This document shows, in pieces, positions 6,171-11,767 of a stretch of 11,767 bases of DNA. The position numbers and the translations under genes are program-made. Origin of the DNA: an uncultured Collinsella sp. (lineage in GTDB: Bacteria > Actinomycetota > Coriobacteriia > Coriobacteriales > Coriobacteriaceae); the NCBI GenBank assembly GCA_900545745.1, contig URAD01000037.1, positions 1-11,767 on the forward strand, written 5' to 3'. A model generated the notes under the pieces. The model was not told where the DNA came from. It searched no databases and worked only from the letters and a program-made list of their open reading frames with translations. The stretch's first letter is position 1, and every line of letters begins with the position of its first letter.

Positions 6171-7436
6171 ATGAATATAGAGCAGCTCGATATCAAGATT
6201 CGCGCCGTCGAGGGTGGCGTTACGGCAGCGGCCGGCTTTAAGGCCGCGGGTATTCATGCCGGATTCCGCAAGAATCCCGAGCGCCTGGATTACGCGCTCG
6301 TCGTGCCCGATAAACCCTGTCCCGGGGCCGGCGTGTTTACGACTAACCGCTTTTGTGCGGCGCCCGTGCAGGTGAGCCGTGCCAACCTGGGCGGCGCCGA
6401 CAAGGGCTACGGCGTCATTGCCGGCGTTTCGGTCAACTCTGGCAATGCCAACGCCGCCACGGGCGAGACCGGTCTTGCCTGCGCGCGCGAGACCTGCAAC
6501 ATCGCCTCGCAGGTCATCGGCTGTGAGCCCCAGCAGATTCTGGTCGCCTCCACGGGCGTAATTGGTCAGATTCTGCCGATCGACACGTTTGAGACGGCGA
6601 TTGCGGCAGCTTATGAGGCGCTCTCCGCTCATGGTGGCGCCGATGCCGCTCGCGCTATCATGACCACCGACACGCACTCCAAGGAGTATGCCGTGTGTTA
6701 CCGCAGCGAGGCCGCGGGGCACGCAGGTAATGCCTATACGGTGGGCGGTATGTGCAAAGGCTCGGGTATGATCATGCCCAACATGGCCACCATGATCGCA
6801 GTCATCACTACCGACGCCCCCGTCGAGCCGGCGGCGCTCCACGCCCTGTTGCTCTCCACCGTCAAGCAGACCTTCAACAAGGTAACGGTCGATTCCGACA
6901 CCTCGACTAACGACACCTGCATCATGCTCGCTTCCGGCGCTGCCGCAAATGCCGAGCCTATTGTCGAGGGCTCCGATGCCTTTGACGAGTTGGCCTTTGC
7001 CGTGCATGAGGTGTGCGAGAGCCTGGCGCGCAACATCGCCGCAGATGGCGAGGGCGCATCCAAGCTCGTGACGGTTAATGTCACCGGCGCCGCGAACGAC
7101 GAGGAGGCCGATATCGCCGCCCGTGCTGTTGCCAACTCGCCGCTCGTCAAGACCTGCATCGCCGGCCACGACTGCAACTGGGGCCGCGTTGCCATGGCGC
7201 TCGGCAAGTGCGGCGTGCAGTTTAACCAAGAAGATGTGTCCATCGACATGATGGGTATGCCCGTCTGTCGCGATGGCCTGACGGTCCCCTTCGATGAGGA
7301 CGAAGCCCTGCGACGTTTTGAGGCGCCCGAGATCGTGATCTCGGCCGACCTGGGCGCAGGCGACGCGGCAACGACCGTGTGGACCTGCGACCTCACGCAT
7401 GAGTACATCTCCATCAACGGCGACTACCGTTCCTAG
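6171..7436 (+). CDS. argJ: Glutamate N-acetyltransferase / ornithine acetyltransferase
   Basis: ArgJ moves the acetyl group from N-acetylornithine to glutamate, releasing ornithine and regenerating N-acetylglutamate for the cycle. Some members also use acetyl-CoA (bifunctional), which I cannot decide from sequence. The 421-residue precursor has the self-cleavage site KGSGMIMPNMATM (196-208). Cleavage is expected between A206 and T207, giving an alpha chain of 206 and a beta chain of 215 residues with T207 as nucleophile. Other family blocks are SVNSGNANAATG (87-98), VASTGVIGQ (125-133), TVDSDTSTNDT (239-249), GHDCNWGRVAMALG (332-345) and the C-terminal EYISINGDYRS. AAGGAG lies at 6154-6159, rather far from ATG 6171; a nearer AGGG is at 6164-6167. 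Use of ArgJ implies the cyclic acetyl pathway. Confidence 0.96.
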   Translation: MNIEQLDIKIRAVEGGVTAAAGFKAAGIHAGFRKNPERLDYALVVPDKPCPGAGVFTTNRFCAAPVQVSRANLGGADKGYGVIAGVSVNSGNANAATGETGLACARETCNIASQVIGCEPQQILVASTGVIGQILPIDTFETAIAAAYEALSAHGGADAARAIMTTDTHSKEYAVCYRSEAAGHAGNAYTVGGMCKGSGMIMPNMATMIAVITTDAPVEPAALHALLLSTVKQTFNKVTVDSDTSTNDTCIMLASGAAANAEPIVEGSDAFDELAFAVHEVCESLARNIAADGEGASKLVTVNVTGAANDEEADIAARAVANSPLVKTCIAGHDCNWGRVAMALGKCGVQFNQEDVSIDMMGMPVCRDGLTVPFDEDEALRRFEAPEIVISADLGAGDAATTVWTCDLTHEYISINGDYRS

Positions 7437-7517
7437 ATTCCGGGCACGCTGCGCATCTTGCCGCGATTGCGGACAGCGGAGCACGGCGCGATAACGATAC
7501 GAAAGACGAGGCAGATT

Positions 7518-8498
7518 ATGAAATTCGCACGCGATTGTCGTTCGAGCGAATCCAACGAAGCAACCGCGCAGCTGCTGTTCGAAGCGCTGCCGTGGATTAA
7601 AAACCTGACCGGCAAGACGGTCGTTATCAAATATGGCGGAGCCGCCATGGTTGACGAGCAACTGCGCCGCGACGTGATGAGCGACATCGTTCTGCTCAAG
7701 ATTATCGGCATGCGCCCTGTTATCGTGCACGGTGGCGGCAAGGCCATCAACGAGGCGCTCAGCCACTACGACATCCCCGTCGAGTTTAAGAACGGCCAGC
7801 GCGTGACTACGCCTGCCACCATGGACATCGTGCGCGAGGTACTGGGTGGCAAGGTCAATCAGGAGCTGGTCGCGGCGCTCAACCACCACGGCAACCTGGC
7901 CGTGGGCGTGTCCGGCAGCGACGCCGGTACCCTTATCGCCGAGCCACTCGACCCAGAGCTCGGCCGCGTAGGCAAGGTCACGCACGTCAACACCGACTAT
8001 ATCGAGCGTTTGCTCGACAGCGAGTACATTCCCGTTATCGCCACGGTCGCGGCAGGAGAGGACGGTGGCTTCTTCAACATCAACGCCGATACCGCCGCCG
8101 GTGCCGTTGCGGCGGCACTTCATGCGCACAAGGCGATCTTCTTGACCGACGTCGACGGCCTGTACAAGGACTTTAGCGACAAGGATTCGCTCATCTCCAA
8201 CCTGACGCTCGATGAGGTTAACGAGATGCTCTATGGCGGAGAGGTCGATAAGGGCATGATTCCTAAACTGCGTGCGGCCGTCGATGCGCTTACCGCTGGC
8301 GTGTTCCGAGCCCACATCATCAACGGCACGACGCCGCACTCGCTGCTGCTGGAGCTGCTGACCGATGCTGGCGTCGGTACCGTGATCCATTCCACCGAGA
8401 CAGCCTACGAATTCGATACGCATCCGCACCCGCTTTCGACGTTTGCGGCGCGCCTGACCGAGAACCTCGACGAGGTCGAGAAGCTCCAGACGGTCTAG
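7518..8498 (+). CDS. argB: Acetylglutamate kinase
   Basis: ArgB phosphorylates N-acetylglutamate with ATP, the usual control point of cyclic arginine synthesis. Of 326 residues, the amino acid kinase fold shows VVIKYGGAAM (35-44), IVHGGGKAIN (69-78), GVSGSDAGTL (130-139), NINADTAAG (187-195) and FLTDVDGLY (208-216). An N-terminal helix (about 15-30, ATAQLLFEALPWIKNL) precedes the kinase core, as in arginine-inhibited enzymes of the family, and the GVGT motif (285-288) is present, so feedback inhibition by arginine is likely. I chose ATG 7518, preceded by GAGG at 7508-7511. The in-frame TTG 7458 lacks a ribosome-binding site. After GVGTVI about 36 more residues follow, rich in charge, which most homologues lack. 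It begins 81 bases after argJ. Confidence 0.95.
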   Translation: MKFARDCRSSESNEATAQLLFEALPWIKNLTGKTVVIKYGGAAMVDEQLRRDVMSDIVLLKIIGMRPVIVHGGGKAINEALSHYDIPVEFKNGQRVTTPATMDIVREVLGGKVNQELVAALNHHGNLAVGVSGSDAGTLIAEPLDPELGRVGKVTHVNTDYIERLLDSEYIPVIATVAAGEDGGFFNINADTAAGAVAAALHAHKAIFLTDVDGLYKDFSDKDSLISNLTLDEVNEMLYGGEVDKGMIPKLRAAVDALTAGVFRAHIINGTTPHSLLLELLTDAGVGTVIHSTETAYEFDTHPHPLSTFAARLTENLDEVEKLQTV

Positions 8499-8536
8499 CT
8501 GACCCGCGGTCGTCGCGTCCCTGCACCCATAGCCCT

Positions 8537-8550
8537 GCGCCGTACGGCGC
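8537..8550. repeat. 14-bp perfect palindrome before argD
   Basis: GCGCCGTACGGCGC in the 69-base argB-argD gap is perfectly self-complementary. It lies just before the argD ribosome-binding site (GAAAGG, 8556-8561). It may form a small hairpin or be chance in G+C-rich DNA; no T-tract follows, so it is not a terminator. Confidence 0.5.
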
Positions 8551-8567
8551 CTAACGAAAGGCATCCC

Positions 8568-9851
8568 ATGTCACTTGCAACTCAACAATCGCTCGAATCC
8601 CATTACGTTATGCATACTTTTGGTCGCTCGCCGGTAGAGTTTGTCGAAGGCCACGGCATGAAGCTCACCGGCGACGATGGCCGTGAGTACCTCGACTTTC
8701 TTGCCGGCATCGGCGTGTGCAGCCTAGGTCATGGCGACCCGGCTGTGCTCTCGGCGCTCGAGGCTCAGACCAAAAAGCTTCTGCACGTGTCTAACTACTT
8801 CTACATCGAGCAGCGTGGACAGGTCGCGGCGCTGCTGTCCAAGCTTGCCAACGACGACGTAGATGGTGCGTGCGTTCTGGCCGATGCCATTGCCGCCGGC
8901 GATGAGACCACGGCCGCTGCGCTCGGCGCTCCGACGGCGGGCGAGCAGGTGTGGGAGGCGTTCTTTGCCAATTCTGGTGCTGAAGCCAACGAGGGCTCGA
9001 TGAAGCTCGCGCGTCTGTACGCCAAGCGTGCTGGTAACGGCGGCAACACCATCGTATGCATGCGCGGCGGCTTCCACGGCCGTACGCTCGAGACCATTGC
9101 CGCCACCATGCAGGATTGGCTGCAGGATAGCTTCCGCCCGCTGCCGGGCGGCTTTGTGGCCTGCACACCCAACGATGTCGATGAGCTGCGTGCAATCTTT
9201 AAGCAGCTGGGAAGCGAGATTTGCGCCGTCATGCTCGAGCCGATTCAGGGCGAGAGCGGTGTGCACCCCATGACCGAGGAGTTTATGGCGGCAGCGCGCG
9301 ACTTGGCACACGAGGTGGGTGCCGTTCTTATCGCCGACGAGGTCCAGTGTGGCATCTTCCGCTCCGGCAAGCCGTTTGCATTCCAGACCTATGGCGTGGA
9401 GCCCGACATTATGAGCCTTGCCAAGGGGATTGCCGATGGCGTGCCCATGGGTGCCGTGGTGGCAAAGAAGGAGATCGCCGACGTGTTTAAGCCGGGCGAC
9501 CACGGCTCGACCTTTGGCGGTAGCTGCTTGGCTGTCGCGGCGTGCGCCGCGACGCTCTCTGCGCTCGTGCGCGGCGACTACGCTGAGCATGCCGCCAAGG
9601 TGGGTGCTTATATGGAGCAGGCGCTGGCCAAGCTTCCGCACGTTACCGAGGTACGCGGTCGCGGCTTAATGCTCGGCTGCGATCTGGATGACGCTGCGGG
9701 CGATGCGCATGATATTGTTGCCCGCGCGCTGGCCGCCGGCGCCGTGATTAACGCTACTGGTGCCCACACGCTGCGTTTCCTGCCGCCGCTTGTCTGCGAG
9801 GAAGCCGACGTGGACAGCCTGATCGAGATTTTGTCGGACGTTTTGGCCTAA
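8568..9851 (+). CDS. argD: Acetylornithine aminotransferase
   Basis: A pyridoxal-phosphate class III aminotransferase that makes N-acetylornithine from N-acetylglutamate semialdehyde and glutamate. It may also serve in lysine synthesis, as some homologues do. Visible motifs are the SGAEANEGSMKLAR phosphate-binding region (136-149), GGFHGRT (167-173), the cofactor-binding DEVQCGIFRSG (257-267), the Schiff-base lysine K286 in SLAKGIADGVPMGA (283-296), and GSTFGGS (313-319). At 427 residues it is about 30 longer than typical ArgD. The excess maps to an acidic, alanine-rich insertion at about 95-127 just before the SGAEANE block. Start ATG 8568 follows GAAAGG at 8556-8561. It is the last gene before a strong terminator; argF, argG and argH are not in this window. 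Confidence 0.95.
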   Translation: MSLATQQSLESHYVMHTFGRSPVEFVEGHGMKLTGDDGREYLDFLAGIGVCSLGHGDPAVLSALEAQTKKLLHVSNYFYIEQRGQVAALLSKLANDDVDGACVLADAIAAGDETTAAALGAPTAGEQVWEAFFANSGAEANEGSMKLARLYAKRAGNGGNTIVCMRGGFHGRTLETIAATMQDWLQDSFRPLPGGFVACTPNDVDELRAIFKQLGSEICAVMLEPIQGESGVHPMTEEFMAAARDLAHEVGAVLIADEVQCGIFRSGKPFAFQTYGVEPDIMSLAKGIADGVPMGAVVAKKEIADVFKPGDHGSTFGGSCLAVAACAATLSALVRGDYAEHAAKVGAYMEQALAKLPHVTEVRGRGLMLGCDLDDAAGDAHDIVARALAAGAVINATGAHTLRFLPPLVCEEADVDSLIEILSDVLA

Positions 9852-9876
9852 CACAGCGCAATAACTCAATTTGGAC

Positions 9877-9939
9877 CGGGTTCCGGACTGCGGACGTGCC
9901 ATATGCGGCACGATTCAGCGGTCTGGAGCCCGTTTTGTT
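9877..9939 (+). terminator. Terminator of the arg operon
   Basis: CGGGTTCCGGAC (9877-9888) pairs with GTCTGGAGCCCG (9921-9932) over 12 positions including two wobbles. The loop contains a second hairpin, CGTGCC (9895-9900) with GGCACG (9907-9912). TTTTGTT (9933-9939) follows. The layout matches an intrinsic terminator 25 bases after the argD stop. Confidence 0.85.
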
Positions 9940-9967
9940 ATCGATTTACCATGGCTGGGATAGGCCG

Positions 9968-9994
9968 TGTGCAAAAAGTGGCAAATATGAGTAC
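9968..9994 (+). repeat. Left outer inverted repeat of the split element
   Basis: Begins TGTGCAAAAAG and ends CAAATATGAGTAC. Its reverse complement recurs at 11673-11699 with two differences, at positions 11 and 14 of the 27. The outward flanks do not match each other, so the repeat edge is sharp. Confidence 0.85.
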
Positions 9995-10051
9995 GGGCAC
10001 TAACTTCGTAACATATAAATTAGGCGTTTTTAGATGAGTTGGGCCACATAT

Positions 10052-10088
10052 GTCCAGTTTTGCAGTAACTAAATTGGCTTAACTGGAC
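10052..10088 (+). repeat. Internal hairpin of the split element
   Basis: GTCCAGTT (10052-10059) and AACTGGAC (10081-10088) are perfectly complementary 8-bp arms around a 21-base A+T-rich loop. There is no T-tract after it. It is one of two hairpins inside the small element. Confidence 0.6.
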
Positions 10089-10137
10089 TATCAGTCGTCG
10101 TTCTAATGTCGGATTTGCCTTTTATGACTTCGAAAAC

Positions 10138-10158
10138 GCTGCTACCAAAAAGGTAGCA
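10138..10158. repeat. Hairpin used as IS target
   Basis: The perfect arms CTGCTACC and GGTAGCAG surround AAAAA, from 10138 to 10159 including the first IS base, which is also G. On the minus strand it is followed by CGTTTTC, so it could be a weak terminator in that direction. The IS entered the right arm of this hairpin, and the 8-bp duplicated target AGGTAGCA is taken from that arm. Confidence 0.6.
10151..10158 (+). repeat. Target-site duplication, left copy
   Basis: AGGTAGCA here is repeated at 11665-11672 on the other side of the insertion sequence. Duplications of 8-9 bp are usual for the IS256 family. Confidence 0.85.
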
Positions 10159-10186
10159 GGTCGCGCGCGCAGACGTGGTGTAAGAG
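10159..10186 (+). repeat. IS left terminal inverted repeat
   Basis: 28 bp, GGTCGCGCGCGC at the tip and GTGGTGTAAGAG at the inner end. It differs from the right repeat at positions 4, 11, 12 and 16. The perfect inner 12 bases are probably the transposase-binding part. Confidence 0.85.
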
Positions 10187-10218
10187 TGTCCTGAGGTCCG
10201 TCGCTGCAAGTCCCGATG

Positions 10219-11553
10219 TTACTCCTTCTTGAGACCGCGCTTCTCGACTATCTCGTCCACTATCTCCCTGGCGCGCCGCCCGAGCGCGCGGCGCCTCCCC
10301 TCTGTCGGGGCCGGCCTGTCCGCGGGCTCGGCGAAGCCCTCGGCGGCCGAGGCCTCGGAGAACACGCGCTGCTGGGACCACTGCCCCTCGGTCTCCATGA
10401 GGCTCGCGCACGTCAGGCGCAGCATCGACTCCCTCGAGGGGAAGGACTGCACGACCCTGTAGCGGCGCTTGATCTCGCGGTTGGCGCGCTCCTGGACGTT
10501 GTTGGTGCGGAGCTTGGCCCAGTGCGCCCTGGGGAAGGCCGTGAACGCCAGCGCGGAGTCCTCGGCCTGCTCGAAGACCTCGCCGGCCCTGGCGGACACC
10601 GACGCCACCCAGGGCGCCGCCTCGGCCCACACGCAGCGCGCGAGGTCGGGGTCGTCCTGGTAGACCGCGGCGTGCACGAGGTCCCTGACGGCCGCCTTGG
10701 AGTCCTCGGGCCTGCCCGAGCAGGCGCTCTGGAGGTTGCGCTGCAGGTGCGTCACGCAGCGCTGCCAGGCGCAGCCCTGGAACAGGCGCGAGACGGCGGC
10801 CACGAGCCCGGCGTGGCTGTCGGAGACCACGAGGCGAACGCCGGCCAGCCCGCGCTCGCGCAGCCCGCCGAGGAATGCCGCCCAGGAGTCCTCGCTCTCG
10901 GTGTCGACCACGTCGCAGCCCAGGAAGTGCTTGCGCCCGTCGGCGCCCAGCCCGATCGCGGTCACGACGCCCTGCGAGACGACCGACGAGCCGACCCTGC
11001 AGCTCATGTAGGTGGCGTCGAGCCACAGGTAGCAGCACGGCGTGCCCGAAAGGTCGCGGCGGCGGAACTCCTCCACCTCGGCGTCGAGGTCGGAGCAGAG
11101 GCTCGAGACCTCCGAGCTCGACAGCGAGGATATGCCCAGCTTGGACGCCACGCGCTCGACCTTGCGGGTGGACACGCCGCACACGTACATCTCCTGCACG
11201 ATGGAGGCCACCGAGGTGTCGACGCGCGACCATCGCGCGAGCATGCCCTCGGGGTAGTAGGTGCCGTGCCTGAGCTTGGGTATCTCGAGCTCCACGTCGC
11301 CCACGGCGGTCTTGAGCGACCTGGGGCGGTAGCCGTTGCGGCTGTTCTCCCTGCCGTCGCTGCGCTCGTTGCGGCTCGCGCCGCACATCTGCTGGGCCTC
11401 GGAGTCCATCAGCGCGTTCATCACGCCGTCCAGCACCCTGCACGCGAACTCGCGCGCGTCGCCGCACTCCTGCCAAAGCCTCGCCGCCTCGAGGGCCTCG
11501 TCGCGGCCGAGGCGCAGTACACTCTCTTCTTGGGGCATCGCCTTTCCTTCCAT
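10219..11553 (-). CDS. IS256-family (mutator-type) transposase
   Basis: A 444-residue DDE transposase that cuts and joins the ends of the surrounding element. The catalytic residues are visible: D179 in YLWLDATYM (175-183), D245 in LVVSDSHAGL (241-250) and E355 in the family signature RTNNVQERANREIKRR (349-364). WQRCVTHLQRNL (263-274), between the second D and the E, is also typical. The N-terminal third (about 20-130) corresponds to the DNA-binding part. Length is slightly above the usual 390-410, mainly from a basic C-terminal tail (about 405-444). ATG 11553 follows AAGGTGA; ATG 11538, five codons on and preceded by GGAAGGAAAGG, is an equally plausible start. No frameshift or internal stop is seen, so the enzyme is probably active. 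Confidence 0.94.
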   Translation of the reverse strand: MEGKAMPQEESVLRLGRDEALEAARLWQECGDAREFACRVLDGVMNALMDSEAQQMCGASRNERSDGRENSRNGYRPRSLKTAVGDVELEIPKLRHGTYYPEGMLARWSRVDTSVASIVQEMYVCGVSTRKVERVASKLGISSLSSSEVSSLCSDLDAEVEEFRRRDLSGTPCCYLWLDATYMSCRVGSSVVSQGVVTAIGLGADGRKHFLGCDVVDTESEDSWAAFLGGLRERGLAGVRLVVSDSHAGLVAAVSRLFQGCAWQRCVTHLQRNLQSACSGRPEDSKAAVRDLVHAAVYQDDPDLARCVWAEAAPWVASVSARAGEVFEQAEDSALAFTAFPRAHWAKLRTNNVQERANREIKRRYRVVQSFPSRESMLRLTCASLMETEGQWSQQRVFSEASAAEGFAEPADRPAPTEGRRRALGRRAREIVDEIVEKRGLKKE

Positions 11554-11580
11554 TCGTCACCTTCATTGCTCCAACGACGA

Positions 11581-11608
11581 ATTCTAGGCGGTGTCCCCTC
11601 CCTTTCAA
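11581..11608 (-). promoter_or_regulatory. Transposase promoter
   Basis: On the minus strand TTGAAA (11608-11603) and TAGAAT (11586-11581) are separated by 16 bases. Both are one base from the sigma-70-type consensus. The start of transcription would fall about 20 bases before ATG 11553. Confidence 0.7.
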
Positions 11609-11615
11609 GAAAGAG

Positions 11616-11641
11616 AAGAGGCGGGGCATGCCCCGCCTCTT
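11616..11641. terminator. 26-bp perfect palindrome near the IS right end, probable insulator
   Basis: AAGAGGCGGGGCA (11616-11628) is followed directly by its own reverse complement (11629-11641), without a mismatch. It overlaps the inner 5 bases of the right inverted repeat. Read toward the transposase (minus strand) it is followed by a pyrimidine-rich CTCTTTCTTG tail and lies upstream of the -35 box. It could therefore stop transcripts entering from outside, a known strategy for keeping transposase levels low in other IS families. Confidence 0.6.
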
Positions 11642-11664
11642 ACACCACATCTCTGCGCGCTACC
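11637..11664 (-). repeat. IS right terminal inverted repeat
   Basis: 28 bp; read inward from 11664 it begins GGTAGCGCGCAGAG and ends GTGGTGTAAGAG. It matches the left repeat at 24 of 28 positions. Confidence 0.85.
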
Positions 11665-11672
11665 AGGTAGCA
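11665..11672 (+). repeat. Target-site duplication, right copy
   Basis: AGGTAGCA, identical to 10151-10158, immediately outside the right terminal repeat of the IS. Confidence 0.85.
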
Positions 11673-11699
11673 GTACTCATATTTGGCATTTTTTGCACA
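11673..11699 (-). repeat. Right outer inverted repeat of the split element
   Basis: Starts GTACTCATATTTGGC and ends TTTTTTGCACA. It is the reverse complement of 9968-9994 with two mismatches. It directly follows the right target copy, so in the uninterrupted element it abutted the CTGCTACC hairpin. Confidence 0.85.
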
Positions 11700-11767
11700 T
11701 GGGTATTCGCCAGGGGGTGCGGACGATTTCTTGGACCGCGCCTAGGCGTATCCAAGCTTCCTGCGGT
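11700..11767. other. Right-hand flank with a small hairpin
   Basis: No gene is visible in these 68 bases. CTTGGA (11730-11735) and TCCAAG (11751-11756) enclose the palindrome CGCCTAGGCG (11739-11748), a stem-loop without a T-tract. It may belong to a gene beyond the window edge. Confidence 0.4.

Larger units (their letters stand above)
10159..11664 (-). mobile_element. Complete IS256-family insertion sequence (1506 bp)
   Basis: The element is bounded by 28-bp inverted repeats (10159-10186 and 11637-11664, 24 of 28 identical without gaps), both starting GGT and ending GTGGTGTAAGAG on the inner side. It is flanked by the 8-bp direct repeat AGGTAGCA. It encodes one transposase on the minus strand with an intact DDE set and its own promoter, so it looks functional. 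It is markedly more G+C-rich than the small element it interrupts. Length, repeat size and duplication size all fit IS256. Confidence 0.92.
9968..11699. mobile_element. MITE-like element with 27-bp TIRs, split by an IS256-family insertion
   Basis: Near-identical inverted repeats (9968-9994 and 11673-11699, 25 of 27 positions matching) bound this stretch. Removing the IS (10159-11664) and one 8-bp target copy (11665-11672) restores a 218-bp element with no open reading frame of note. Its left 191 bases are about 40% G+C (76 counted), well below the neighbouring genes. Inside lie hairpins at 10052-10088 and 10138-10158. I find no convincing target duplication outside the inverted repeats, so mobility is inferred. 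A structured RNA or a conserved intergenic repeat of the host genome are alternatives. Confidence 0.6.

Noticed and set aside
7458..7517. TTG start extending argB by 20 residues
   Set aside because: No ribosome-binding site; ATG 7518 has GAGG at good spacing and gives the expected N-terminal helix.
6048..8564. An 838-codon open frame on the minus strand opposite argJ and argB
   Set aside because: It is antisense to two well-recognised enzymes. Its translation is rich in Arg, His, Gly and Val with no family motif, as expected for the complement of G+C-rich genes.
10142..11650. Long open frames (about 500 codons minus strand, 484 codons plus strand) over the IS
   Set aside because: Both overlap the transposase with its complete DDE signature and are low-complexity Arg/Ala/Gly/Pro translations. 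One runs through the IS ends, so they are shadows.
1..11767. CRISPR array, tRNA or rRNA genes
   Set aside because: No regularly spaced repeats, no tRNA-like cloverleaf with a recognisable T-loop, and no rRNA conserved segments were noticed on either strand.

Overview
The window reads as chromosomal DNA of a high-G+C Gram-positive gut-type actinobacterium, most likely a Coriobacteriia member such as Collinsella. That placement is inferred from codon use, the style of the proteins and the mixture of an FMN riboswitch with ECF-type vitamin uptake; no rRNA or other marker is present to prove it.

Left part (about 1-4806): after about 230 bases with no convincing gene comes a probable promoter, then an FMN riboswitch (270-454) heading a tight five-gene transcription unit. 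Its genes encode the riboflavin-specific membrane subunit RibU, a single-chain fusion of the two ECF ATPases (EcfA1-EcfA2), the EcfT coupling protein, and two tandem paralogous flavin-binding split-barrel proteins of the pyridoxamine-phosphate-oxidase-like family. The first three make a complete energy-coupling-factor transporter. The unit closes at a two-tier hairpin (4745-4806). FMN sensing, riboflavin import and two probable FMN-using proteins thus sit on one transcript.

Middle part (about 4842-9939): an arginine biosynthesis cluster in the order argC-argJ-argB-argD. It is preceded by two operator boxes with the exact 18+3+18 geometry of ArgR sites and ends at a strong two-tier terminator. 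Together the four enzymes cover N-acetylglutamate to N-acetylornithine and recycle the acetyl group through ArgJ. A terminator-like hairpin with a competing upstream pairing partner lies between argC and argJ and may attenuate the distal genes.

Right part (about 9940-11767): a nested mobile region. A complete IS256-family insertion sequence (10159-11664, 1506 bp, 28-bp terminal inverted repeats, 8-bp target duplication, intact DDE transposase on the minus strand) has inserted into a small A+T-rich element bounded by 27-bp near-perfect inverted repeats at 9968-9994 and 11673-11699. Taking out the IS and one target copy restores a 218-bp, gene-free, MITE-like or structured-RNA-like repeat containing two internal hairpins. 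This small element is the least explained object in the window.
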